DNA from: Cinclus cinclus
Lineage: Eukaryota > Chordata > Aves > Passeriformes > Cinclidae
Assembly (NCBI RefSeq): GCF_963662255.1
Contig: NC_085068.1
Span: 3,658,001 to 3,722,000, forward strand
Direction of reading: 5' to 3'
DNA: 64,000 nt
This document shows positions 37,580 through 54,842 of this stretch, piece after piece. Positions within the stretch are counted from its first letter, which is position 1, and each line of letters starts with the position of its first letter. A program made the translations under genes and the position numbers. The notes under the pieces were generated by a model. It was given only the letters and a program-made list of their open reading frames with translations. It was not told where the DNA came from and ran no database searches.

Positions 37580-39120
37580 AAATGGGGGGGAACCTGTTTG
37601 CAGGCAATGGAGAGTGCAAATGGAGATATTCCAATCTCTGCAGAGGTAGATTTTAATATGTTAACCTGTAAAGAAGCCAAAAAACTCAAGTTAAAAAAAT
37701 TAACTAGTATTAATAGAAAAAGTACTATCTGTTACACTGGTAAAGTCCATTTATGGTCCTAGGGAAAAACAAATTACTTCACATACATTCACAATTGCAC
37801 ATCATGAAGAAAAAAATTTTAGGATATGATGGCCTTAAAGGAAAATTTGGTATTGGGGGTGTTTAGTCCTGTGGACCCACAAAACACTAATATTTCTGGG
37901 AAGGATAGGAAAATCGATTTGTTAAAATTGGTTCCAGTGTTGCCTACTCCTAATGTAACTAATATCAAACTATACCTTATATCCCCTGCAGACAAATAAG
38001 AGATAAATGAAGTAATTAAAAATTTAGAACAGAGAGGCATTCTATTTTTGGATGCATTCTGATCAGAATTCTCCTGTTTGGCCAGCGATAAAAGCAGATG
38101 AGAGCTGGCATTTAACAACTGAATATCGAAGGCTTAATACAAGTAGTCACTGCAGCTATCCCAAATATAGCAAACCTCACTGCTACACTAATGCTACACA
38201 TCTGCACATAAGTGGATGGCAGTTTTGGATATAAAAGGCATTTTTTATGGTCCACATTCAGGGAGAAGATAAAACCAAGCTTGCATACACTTGGGAAGTA
38301 TCATATTACTCTTCCAATCACCTGCCCCAAGGGTGTAATCACTCACCCACGATAGCACACAATTCTTTGGCTGAAATCCTTCAATGAATACATATTCAGG
38401 AAGGAGTACAGATTTTTCAGTACATTGAGGATGTGCTGGTAGGAGGTGAGGAGGAAAGTGCAGTAAGAACAGCACAGGACATAGAATGAATGAAGAGGGG
38501 ATAGAAATGCCTTCAACAAATTGTCAAGGTCCCTCTAAGGAGGTGAAATTCCTGAGAACCTAATGTGTAGCAGGCCAAGCTGTAATTCTAGATTAAATAA
38601 TTGTGAAATTAGATGCTATGTCTACCTCCACTACTAAAAAGGATCTTCAAAATATCATGGGTATTTTGGGATAAAGAAGAAATCGTGTCCCTGAATTTTC
38701 TGTAATAACAATTCCCTTGTATACAATAACAATGAAAAATCAAACTGGGAAAAGGGTTTATTGTGACCATGCTCTTAAAGAAGAAATATTCAACATTTCT
38801 GTACAACACAAGGACCTTTCAATCTGTTAGCCAGCATTAGCAGTGCTCTGCCAGAGGGAATTGCACAAAGACCAAAAGTGTACAACTGGTGTGCACCTGT
38901 CTCAGGGGTCGCAGATCACATGGATGTCACTGACTGGCCAACAGAACCTACAAAATTACAGATAGCTGTGACTCCAGGCATGCTAGCTTTACAGCAGCCA
39001 TATAAACCTGGTCCCATAGTGGATACTCCTGCATTCACTTGAGGTTCCGGAGTTAAAGATGTCTAATTTATTTACACCTCAGCCACGTTGATGGCATATG
39101 AATTTACTGAATGGTTGCTT
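37580..39120 (+). mobile_element. Degraded endogenous retroviral pol (reverse transcriptase) remnant
   Basis: Short matches to retroviral reverse transcriptase appear in the right order: the N-terminal palm around 38052-38130, the first catalytic-Asp region near 38222-38255, the LPQG-type motif at about 38322, and the catalytic YxDD region at 38421, where the first Asp reads Glu. The pieces sit in different frames (the second is shifted relative to the first and third) with stops between them, so the copy is dead. Sequence to about 39.1 kb may be further pol. No intact LTRs were found, and the class (ERVL-like or other) is not certain. Confidence 0.75.
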
Positions 39121-42100
39121 TTGAAACAATGAATATCACTGTTGAGCAGGCATTCTTTATTTACAGGGCTGGAGCCACACCATGAGTGCTCCCAACCACT
39201 GGATGAATTAATGCAGTTTATACTTACAATGCTGTTACATATTCATTACACAGAGAAAGAAAGCAAAAACATTAAAGTGTATTTTAGATTATGGGTTAAC
39301 TATTTCACGGTCTTTGCTGCCATCTGCTGTCCTTTTGTAAGAACACAGTCCCTCTTGTGCTCATTCATCATTTGTCCTTTAACTTTCTAAATTGGTGCGT
39401 GTTCAGTCTCTGTTATCTTGTTTTCAAAGTACAAAACTAAAGTGGGATCTGCTTCCAAAATTTGGTACATCCTAGGATTGTTCCTTGAAGAAAGCTGCCA
39501 GGACCGATGGGTCTGGCTGGCCTTGGTTTCTCAGATGCCACCTCTCAGCTGCCCCTGGGGCAGCAGGGTGCCAGGCTTTCCTCCCTGTGGAAAAGCGATG
39601 GATTTTGCAGCCAGCTGCCCATGGTTGGACTTCGGATTCCTCATCCTAAAGCTGTGATGGTCTGAGGATTGCTCTCAGATGAACACTGACAGAACCAATG
39701 GTCTGGCTGGTCTTGCCCTCCTGGGAGGCTGCCTCTTCTCTGCTTCCATGATACTGTGGTGCCAGGAATAATTTCCTGTGGAAGAGAGCCATTCTTCTTG
39801 TCCAGATGCCCATAGCCAAAATTTGGGATGCCAGGATGGTATCCACTGTCACCTGCCTGTGAGGTACAGAGGCTGAGCTGAGATCCCATCTCATCACCAG
39901 CCCTTTCTCCAGAAGCATTCACCCCAAAGCAAGTCCTTTCCTGACCATAACAACACGCAGTCAAAAGGTAAATCATTATCCTAATTTAGCAAAAAGAAAA
40001 ACCAACAAAACAAACCCTACAGAGAGATGACTTGGCCAGGGGATGCTGTGGCAGAACTAAACAGAAGGGAGAAAAACCTGTTTGTCAGTTCTACCTCTTA
40101 CCAGTATTACAATTCCTGGAAACAGCATAATGAAAATTTGCCTGCAAATAATCCAGCTCTATTGCCAGTTATCCCACCCTGGATGCTCTTGAGGGAAAAC
40201 GTGCTATCATGTCCATGCATACTGTAAAAGAAATGCTAGAATCTGTCATTGGAAGATAGAAAAAACCTTTTCTGAGTCAGAGTCTTGTGAGGACAAATAA
40301 CATTCTAGCAATTTCCAGATATGAATTTACTTCAGAAAACTTTGCAAACCTCCTTGTTTCTTCCTCTCTCCATGTGAGAGCTGGCTTCCATGCACCATAT
40401 CCAGATAAAACATTAGCTGTTTCCTTTTAAACTGATCATGCTAGTTTATCAGGATTGCTGTGTTACCCTTGTGGAATGGATTCTGTCAAACACTTCCCAG
40501 TGTGGGGTTGAGGAAGAGCAGTGAAGCACCAGGCTCCAGTGAGTAGACAAACCACAGGGATGTACCAAATGACCCACAGCCAATTTGCTTCAGGAGAGGT
40601 AAAACTGGGAGAAGTCCAAATGGAGAAAGTGCCCCTGGCTGCCCAACAGGAATGAAGGGCAGGTGCCCAGGAGTGTGAGATGTGCTTGGCCTGGCAGGCA
40701 GGCAGTGGGTGAGTCCCATCCTGCAGGGCTAACCCACATGGCCCACTGGCCCCAGAGCCAGGCAGACAGTGGGAGCAGTGCAGGCAGGTCTCCATGCTGG
40801 GGGCCATCTGCTCCACCCAAACTGCTTGTTCCAACAAACACAGCTTTGTCTGCCCCTTGCTGTCAGAATGGGTTGTTTTCTGACATGCTCCATTTGAGCC
40901 AACAGGGTCACAAGTGTGACAATGCTCCTATCAAAAAGGAGAGGATGTGCTGAACCAGAGATCAGCTTTTAGGAGACCCACAGAGATATAAATGGGGACC
41001 AGGCTACTGTGAAACTGTCCTGGAATTAAAGGGCAGTAATAAAATAACTGTTACCTTGTGAGCAGGGCTAACTTTGGAGAGAGTTTCTGCTCAGATACAG
41101 CAGCACCAAGCCTGTGGCCCTGCTGACAAGCACAGCACAGCCAAAACTTGCACATCTGGGCTGGGCAAAGCTATCTCTTCCCAGCTGGGAGGGAGTGAAC
41201 AGGGTCACATCAATGCACTTACATTCCAGTGCCCATAGTAGGAATGGATCCTAAATCCAAACAAGCTCCCCCTGAATTCTGCTACAGCTTCTCTCAAAAT
41301 CGGGCACCTCTTTTCCAGATTCCACCACATTCTCTGGTGCTCTTCCCTTTCCTCACATTCACTCTCCTGCTTCCCCTATGTTACTTTGTCCTCCAGCCCC
41401 TTTACAGATGCTGTTGACCACCTCCCCACCACAAGATGTAACACCATCTCCTTCTCATAAGGAAGTAAAATAACTCTGGTGATAAAACTTGCTCTTTTTT
41501 GTAATCAGACAGAGTTGAACACATAGCACCAGGATTGTTCTTCATTAGTGCTGTTCATATTCTGTGTGCTGTTCATATTAGTTGTCTTTAAGAAGGCCTC
41601 AATTTTTTAAAATTTTATTTTTAATTTTTATGTCAACCCTTAAATGCTTATGACCCTTTACAGGATATGGTAACAGACTTCCCTTGGAACAATAAACATT
41701 TCTGGTTATTCTATCCTCTTACCACTTTCTCTGTTATCTGACTCCCCCCTTTGGAAGTCACATTCCTTGATGCTCTCCTGCCCTCAGTTACAAATGGCCT
41801 GAGTGGATTTCTTGCACTTCACAGTGAGGGCAGATCTTTTTTAATCAGTGCACCTGTGAACACAGCCATGGGAACCTGAGGCAGGCATGCTCCAGAAGGA
41901 ATTTCTGCATTCAATAACTAGAAAACACTTGCCTTTCCAAGGATTTTGTCTCATGGTTAGCATGGCTCCAGCAGAGATGCAGAGTAGGTTCAGAAGTACA
42001 GAATGTGCTTCCACAATTACTGGATAGAACCTCCTTTTTGTGATGGAGGCTGCACATGCAACACACAGTGGGAAAAGTTTTGTCATTCAAAAAAGAGGCC

Positions 42101-45100
42101 TCTGACCTCTCCTCAGTGTGTCTGTGCAGCAGCAAGGACTGGGCATTGCAGGGACACAGGAGCTATCACTGTGTCTGGCAACAAATACCACATTAAGGAA
42201 TGAGAGAATTTCTCAATTGCTCTCCTCTCTGGCCTGGATATTTGCTGTCTTTTGCCTGTTTGTTGCCTGGTCTGGGTTCAGATCACCATGTTTTAAAGCA
42301 CAGAGCAGAATCACACCAGGCCTCCAGAAATTTCTGGTTCCCAAAAGTAAGGCACCCAACTGCAGCAGAAGGAGAAGTTAAAATACCTTCCTGTCATTGG
42401 AACCCCTGCTCTCTGCCCTCAGGTTACAAAGGCAAATGCAATAAATAAAGCAATAGTTAACTGACAGTTGTGAGCCTTCCCAGAAGGGGAAACCAATTCA
42501 TTCACAGGCTTGAAATTACAGCTCATGAAACAGGCCAGGTTTGCAGTTGTGCCTGGCACTGCTCTCCCCAGGGCCCTGGAGGAATATGCAGATGGCTGTT
42601 TTAGCCATGGCTTTTCCTTGGCACTAATCTAACAAACCCAGGGAAGAGATGGCAGGAGCCTCATCCCTGCTCAGAGCACGTGCAAAGGAGGAGGAGGATG
42701 TCTTGGTTTGAGGAGGGGAGGAAGGACCATGGGGATGCTCCTCTCACAGCATGCATGACTACAAGCCTGCTCTCTGGGGAGGGGGACTTGTGCTACCTTC
42801 TCTGTATGCCAACCCCAAAGGGACTGCAGGAGGATCAGAGGGCAAGCAAAATTCTTCACTTGTGTGCTCAAAGCCTTCTGTTATTTGACTGCACTTAGTT
42901 AAACGTTTCAATTATTCCACCAAAAATCTTCTTCAAAAATAACTATTCACTATGAAACAGTTCTGTATAAAAATATGTTTTTCACAGAAACATTTTGCCT
43001 GGCTCCAGGCAGGAGGCATTTCAGGCTGTGCAGTCTGGGGTTATTGTCTGCTGCCATGCACTCATGATCTCTGTTACACCAGACTTGTCCCATTGGTGGC
43101 AAGATTGGCTGGATGAGAGTTGGATAGAAACATTTCTTTAGCATTCGGATTACCCAAGGAATTGCTTATGCACTACACCTCGTGGGAATTCCAAGACCTC
43201 ACCGGGGTGTTACCACATGGGCCTGTGAGGCTGTGAGCACAGGAGAAGGCACTGCTCGGCTGGGAGAGCCTTCATCAGGAATTGCACATAGTGTGGGGTT
43301 CTGGTTACTCCTCTCCTACAGTTTAAGGAGGCAAAACACCTGCAGGGGCATCATATAAATCATCTTGTTCTAACACAGAATTAGCTTTGTTCAGTAAATT
43401 CCTTGCTGGAGATCCTGGCTGTACCAAGGAGAGGCCTCCAGTGTGGTCCCTGTGGAGTGCCTGCTCCAGCAGCCTGTGGCACTTCAAGCCCCATCAGCTG
43501 TTGTCCTTGAAAGTCCTGCTCTAAGATCCCTAACATTTGTGATAACACCCCCGTCTTTATCTGCTTTACACATCACTGGGCTATAACTGCAATTCCCTGT
43601 CTCCAGTTGCCCATCTTTTGCATATTTTAAAAGCAATAAATTCCATCCAGCACATGACTAGGAAAGAGCATTCTCCAAGAGACTTCTCAGCATTTAATTT
43701 GGCTGGATCTCTCATGGTACTTTGTAACACTGTTTACTCTGGCTCTTCTGCTAGACCTGAGATGTCATTTCATGCTGCCCACACTTTTCCCTCTTCTTCC
43801 CCCAGCATTTTAACAAGGGAACTTTCCTCTACCTGAACCTGGTGGCACTTTTTAATACTTTTTTGACTGCTTGTTTGCTGAGACTGCTGTTCTGATTGAT
43901 GTCATTCTTCAGCAGCCTCTTGCTTCAGCCAAGCTCTATCAATAATTCAGCCAGGCCTCAATAATATTAGCTTGGGGTGAATATTACACTCATGCCAATT
44001 AACTGACTGAAAGGCCTCCAGAGACACAGGCAAGAGATTTCTCTCAATTTTTTGAAACTCTCTTCTGAACTTCTAAAAACTGAGTGAGTTCAATGAGTAA
44101 AGCCCAGAGCAGTTTGACACGGTTCAAAAGGTGCCAGGTGACTTAAGCAATGGATGTGCTAAAGCCCATCAGGCTCCATTCCTTGCTTGTCTCCACCTGC
44201 TCTGTCATTACATTTTATGTTGCCTGGGACAAAGCCTATCCCTGTTCATATGCTCCTGGCTTAATGAGATGCTGCAACATGACTGCAGCATGTCTAGACA
44301 AACATCATCTTTGTGACTCTTTGCTTATTAACAGTCTTGCTTAACTAGCCTTAGGCAAAAGGCAGCTAAAACTCTGAAAAAGGTTAGTATTTTACTTGCC
44401 CACCTAGAGATACTGCAAAAGCAGTCAGTGCTCAGTTCTACATGAGACCCCACAGTTTCCTCCTGCTGAGCATTGCCTAAATTTCCCATGTCTCTTCAAT
44501 CCCCAGCATCCCTTAGCCACCAGATCCTGCAGCGTAACAGCTCAGACACAAATCTGTGGATGATCCATCTGTGGACACAAACTGCCTTGCAAGTGCCAAA
44601 CATCATCCCAGCAGCTCACAGGGCACACAGACCCGTGGCAGTGCTCAGCACATGGGTGGATTTTAAGTCCTGAAGCTCAGAGCTGTTCAGGTAATCAGCT
44701 CTTGCTTCCTTTCTTGCTGCATTCATTTAATGAGTGCTTGATTCAGGCACTGATCTCTGTCTTCTCACATTGAAGTGTTTAGAACTGTCTGTGGGGAACA
44801 GTGACTTGGAATCACTCAAACTATATATAAACTATATATAGGGCCTTGTGGACAGAGTTTGTGTGACTTGGATGGGAAACAGTCTTGTCTTCTGCTCTTG
44901 TCACTGGCCACTTGCTGAACTCACATATTTGGAGAGAGCTCAAAGAACCAGAAGGAATAATTAGCTGTGTGGAGGCCAACAACAGGTTTGAGGAAGCTCT
45001 TTCCCTCCTGGGCATTGTTGTACTCACCAAGAATGGGTGAAAGGCTTGAACTTGTTACTAGCTGGCTGCTGCTCTAAGGCCTCCCTGGACTGTAGTCCTG

Positions 45101-46440
45101 GTCTTGATTCACATTCTAGGGGAAAGTGCCAGAGCTAATTTTCTGTCAAGGATGAAGGGCTGAGTAAAGTTCAGGTCCCACAGGAATTTAAACAGGAGGA
45201 GCCAGAACCAGCCTTCATTACTGGTCTGCTCCTTATAAAAATACAAGAGTTGAGCACTGAAAATGCCTCATTAACCCAAACTAATCGTGTGAGAAAGAAG
45301 ACAGTCACCCAGACAATTAAGATAAAAATAGGTGTTATCTTCTCAACACAAGAATACAGAGATCTAGACTCAGCTCTAGGATGCTTTGCAAACCCTTGCA
45401 ACCACAAAGCAGCTGTACCAATACTGCTGGTAGGAGGAGACACTGGGAAAGAAGTGCTAAGTTTCATCAGAAACAGGAGAAAGAAGGAGAATACTGACCA
45501 CACAAATCCTTTGCTGTGGGCACATAGTGGCTGGACCACCTACACTGTTTGTACAGTCACTGTTATGGCAAAGCTCAACCCCAAAGCTTGCTAAAGTCTG
45601 CTTCTTCTAGTTCTCTCTTACCAAGTTGAAAAGCCTCTCAGAAGGAGCATTTTTGTCTTTTCCTGATGCCCCTTAGTGCCTTTCTCCAGCCTGCTCAGCT
45701 GGAGCTCAGTGGTTTAGCCCTCAGAGCCTGAGCCACCACCATTTCTGGAGAGGAAAAGAGGGTGCAGCTCAGTGGGGCCAGGACTGACAGGAGTGACCTG
45801 ATAGCAGCAGGGAGATGGGCAGCTAGAAAACCACTTGGAAAACTGTAACAGAGGCAGCATTTGGACTGGAGAGTAGCTTGGATAGCAGGTACTGAGTCTG
45901 CAGCACAGGATGGCAGAAGCTGGAGGAGCTATGGGGCAGCTACACTACAATACAAAACATGCAATGGGATCATTCTTCAATGCTTAATTTTGATGATAAC
46001 TTATCATCCCTAAAAATAAGTGAGGGAGGAAGTCAGACAAACTAGAGTGTGCACCTGGAAGCACAGCAAACCTTCAGGATCTCAGTTTTCAATGCCAACC
46101 TCTCCCCAAAGAGCACTGACCCATAGTGATGCCACCTTGACCAGAGCTGAGTGTTTAATGGAGTGCAAGGGAGTGACAGTGACACAGTGGCTGTGCTGGG
46201 AGGGTGATTCCCACGGTGCAGAGCTATGGAATCTTCAGAACAGAAGTAAAGAAGTGAAGGCAGATCCATCTTACAGAGTACAAGGAAAAATAACTTATGC
46301 ATCTGAGGGCAGCATTGGAAATTATGATGCCTCCTAAGGACTTGCAGATACCCAGGCCTGAGGCATCTCAGCATGACTGAGATGAGAGATTTGTCAGCAC
46401 AACCAACTCCCCAGCATCAGTACTGAACATCAGGCAATGG
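39121..46440. other. Gene-free interval between HIPK4/ERV and SRM
   Basis: I scanned this 7.3-kb interval for conserved exons and recognise none. In human, MASP2 lies on this side of SRM, but no serine-protease or CUB exon is visible here. It holds a diverged two-copy repeat near 39.49-39.84 kb and AT-rich stretches. Confidence 0.5.
39490..39840 (+). repeat. Two diverged tandem copies of a ~180-bp segment
   Basis: Blocks such as GGTCTGGCTGG, TTTCCTCCCTGTGGAA versus ATTTCCTGTGGAA, and GCCCATGGTTGGACTTCGGAT versus GCCCATAGCCAAAATTTGGGAT recur in the same order about 180 bp apart. This suggests an old duplication. Confidence 0.45.
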
Positions 46441-46450
46441 AGCTATGGTT

Positions 46451-46454
46451 TGCT

Positions 46455-46485
<31 letters not shown>

Positions 46486-46508
46486 TATATACATATATAT
46501 ATAAAGCA
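46451..46508. repeat. TA/CA microsatellite flanked by a perfect inverted repeat
   Basis: TGCTTTATATATATA (46451-46465) is the exact reverse complement of TATATATATAAAGCA (46494-46508). The centre is a CA repeat with ATAT/ACAT. Confidence 0.85.
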
Positions 46509-46611
46509 CCTATCACCATATGGATAAACATTCTTTGGAGCCTTTCTGAGGGCAGAGGTAAGAACAGGAGTCAGCCTCTTGGCACCTCAGCACTTCTGTT
46601 TCTAACCAATT

Positions 46612-46633
46612 AAAAAAAAAAAAAAAAAAAAAA
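46612..46633. repeat. A homopolymer of about 22-25 bp
   Basis: An uninterrupted A run (T on the SRM strand) lies just beyond the likely SRM 3' end. No retroposed gene copy is recognisable next to it. Confidence 0.9.
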
Positions 46634-46669
46634 GAGCCACAAGACTGCTGCCAGCCTGCCGGGCTAGTG

Positions 46670-46675
46670 TTTAAT
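46670..46675 (-). terminator. Possible SRM poly(A) signal ATTAAA
   Basis: TTTAAT on the plus strand reads ATTAAA on the gene strand, about 610 bases after the SRM stop. No AATAAA was found nearer to the stop, so this is the best candidate, but it is unproven. Confidence 0.35.
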
Positions 46676-47285
46676 ACTGCTGCTCCATCAGGGTTGGAGG
46701 GAGACCTATTGTGAATGGCAACAGTTTGCACTGTGACTTCTCCAGCTGTGCTGCAGGAGTCACAGGAGGGCAGTGGAATGCAAAGGCTCAGACCTGTTAC
46801 CAGTCAAAATGTATCAGCAGCAGGGAGCTCCCATGAGGAGAGAGTGAGCTTACTGTGCACAAAGCTCTCTTTCTCTCTCTCTCTGTGCTTAAGGCTGAGT
46901 CAGGGACCCTTTGGACTCTTCCCAGACGACCAGACAGAAATATGTGTCAGTTATAAATACATCACTCAGCTGGAGGGGTGGGGGGTGTGGTTGGGATGGG
47001 AGAATTTAGAACCGGTGCAGGGAGGAGAGGAAGGAAAAAGACATCTTACATTTCCAGCACTGGAAAGAACAGTTTTGACCTCACACAATAAGTCACTTGA
47101 CCTTTTCAATAGTCTTATCTGGCTTATGCCCCATCATCTTTAACACATCAGAGGGAATGTTGGCTGGCCAAGGGTTAAACAATCCCACACAGTGGAGAGC
47201 AAATCTGCAGTCTGCTGAGAAGATCCCAGCCACATCACTGATGATCTCAGAGTCCAACTTGGAGGAAGGAAGCGGCGTCTGGGTC

Positions 47286-52760
<5,475 letters not shown>

Positions 52761-52784
52761 TGGAGATCGCGAGGTCGAGTGGGG

Positions 52785-53170
52785 AGAGGAGAAGAAAGGC
52801 TGAGGGAGTTGGGCCTGTTCAGCCTCGAGAGGAGAACGGTGAGAGGGCACCTTATTGGTGTGTGCAAATATCTAAAGGGAAAACGCCACGCGGAGGGAAC
52901 CGCGCTCTGCTTAGCGGCGCCAAGCGCTGAGACACAAGCGACAGGCAGAAACTGATGCACGTCAAGTCCCAGCCGAGCACTAGGAAGAACTTTCCTGTGT
53001 GGGTGACCAATGGATTGACTACAGAGGGTGTGGAGTTTTTTTCCACTGGACATATTCGAGACAGATCTGGGCACAATCCTGTGCCGTGTGCTCTGAGATG
53101 ACCCTGCCTCAGCAGGCAGACTGGACCAGATGCCTTGCTGTGCCAACTTCACCCATCCTATGATTCTGTG
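52785..53170 (+). mobile_element. CR1-type LINE 3' end beside the SRM promoter
   Basis: 'gaaaggctgagggagttggg', 'cctgttcagcctcgagagga', 'agcactaggaagaactttcc' and the terminal 'cctatgattctgtgg' are the ordered 3' part of a CR1 element, pointing away from SRM. Its near edge is roughly 300 bp upstream of the SRM start codon. Confidence 0.9.
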
Positions 53171-54690
53171 GATATCACAAAAGCAAATTCAGTTCTAGTG
53201 CTGGTGGGCCCAGGTGAGGGCTCAGTGGCCTCACAGAACATGGTGTGTGCTGTGAGGAGACTTTGGGAGAAATGCACCAAGGTTCTACCGAGAGCAGCTC
53301 TCCGACCAGGTTCCACAAAAACCTCAGTATCTGCTGCACAACAGTAAAACAACCTCACAGCAGGGGACTCCAGTGCTACAACTTCACAGGCACAACCAAG
53401 ACAACAAAGAATGTTAGATAGCTGCTAGCCACTTCCACTAGAGATATTTTTAAAACCTTTTGCAACTGGTAAAGGAAAAACAGAAAAAGACTAGAATTCG
53501 GATCAGCCTTGAAATGTCACTTTCCTTGCAATTTAAAGTAGATAATTTAAAGCACAGAGATTTTAAAATCTCCAGGGCCAGTGAGTGGGGCTTTTACTAA
53601 CACTTACTTGTTCTTCAAGTTAAAGAAACAGCAAGAACTAGTAAAGCTGACAAGGAAGGAACTGTCAGCCCCTGCAAATGCACTTGGAGACAATTGCTGT
53701 TTAACTGCCTACTTACAAAACCATTTTCCAATATTCAGCCATCCAAGCAGATTTTATAAGCAGAAAGAGACTCTGTTCTACCATTACAATGCTGCTTTAG
53801 TCAGGCACTGTTCACACTAAGATACCTAAGGAGGAAAACCCTCCTCTGTTCTTTCCACTCCCTATTTCCCAGAAACAGGGGAAAAGACTGAAAACAAACT
53901 AAATCTCAAGCCTCCTCCTAGTCTTTGTAAAATAAAGCCCTCTTAAAAATGTCATGTTCCCTACCTCTCCATAGCAATATTACCAACTGTCAGAGGTCTA
54001 CATGAGCATGAACTCTGTCACTGACCCATCAAATACTGATGATACTGTTTCTGATACTCTTTCTACAAAGACTTAAAGATAACTCACTGTATTTAAAACT
54101 TGGACATGTTAGCTGAGCTGCAGATCCAGCTGCAGCACAGAACCCTCTGCCTTTCCCCACTACAGAACTTCCAATCACGTTTTTCCCTTCTGCCTAATGC
54201 TCTTACTTGCACTCTGGAATTTTATGGTGAAATAATTGGTCTCCTATATCTTTTTTTTCCCTTAAAATAGAATCTTTCCATTAAAATACACAAACATTTC
54301 CATTAAAAACACATGACTGTGAGGTAAACACTCTTTTTCTGTATTACCTTGTCTTGTAAGAGATGAGCTGTGCAATTCAATTTGTAAGCAAAGTCTATAA
54401 TGAAGGACACTCTGGCCTCATTTCCTTCTCTGAACAGCTGGGGATTGAGTCAAATCTACTGCATCTCTATTATTTCTGTGCTACCTTTAGAGATGCCAAG
54501 AGATTACTCCCATACTCCAAGGACATGCTGGTTCTGCACTTCAGGCAGGTTCAAGAAGTGACAAGTTTAGCCTAATTGTGTTTGAGGACACAGGATAAAC
54601 TTTCAAAATTATAAACAAAGCAACACTGAGTATAATTAGGAAAAAAAACAACAATGTGAACATAACAAAAGTGACATCAATTAAAATGTT
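53171..54690. other. Intergenic between SRM and EXOSC10
   Basis: AT-rich spacer with no recognised gene or RNA. It joins the SRM upstream side to the EXOSC10 3' end. Confidence 0.5.
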
Positions 54691-54716
54691 TTTCCTTATG
54701 GAAAAAAAAAAGGATT

Positions 54717-54722
54717 TTTAAT
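54717..54722 (-). terminator. EXOSC10 poly(A) signal ATTAAA
   Basis: ATTAAA on the gene strand lies about 120 bases after the EXOSC10 stop, followed by an A/T-rich run. Confidence 0.5.
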
Positions 54723-54842
54723 GGTTTTTAAAACTTTCCTGTACAAAAACTGATCAATACTGGCATTTTCTTTCCCATGGTGGCAACACTTAAAAACCAT
54801 TGTTTCATCCAGCAGCAACTTCCACAGGTCCCATAACAAAGA

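Noticed and set aside
40463..40837. 124-codon minus-strand open frame in the gene-free interval
   Set aside because: Composition and length are within chance for this region, and no domain is recognisable.
46612..46633. Poly(A) run as the tail of a processed pseudogene
   Set aside because: No gene-like sequence is recognisable upstream of the run on the plus strand.
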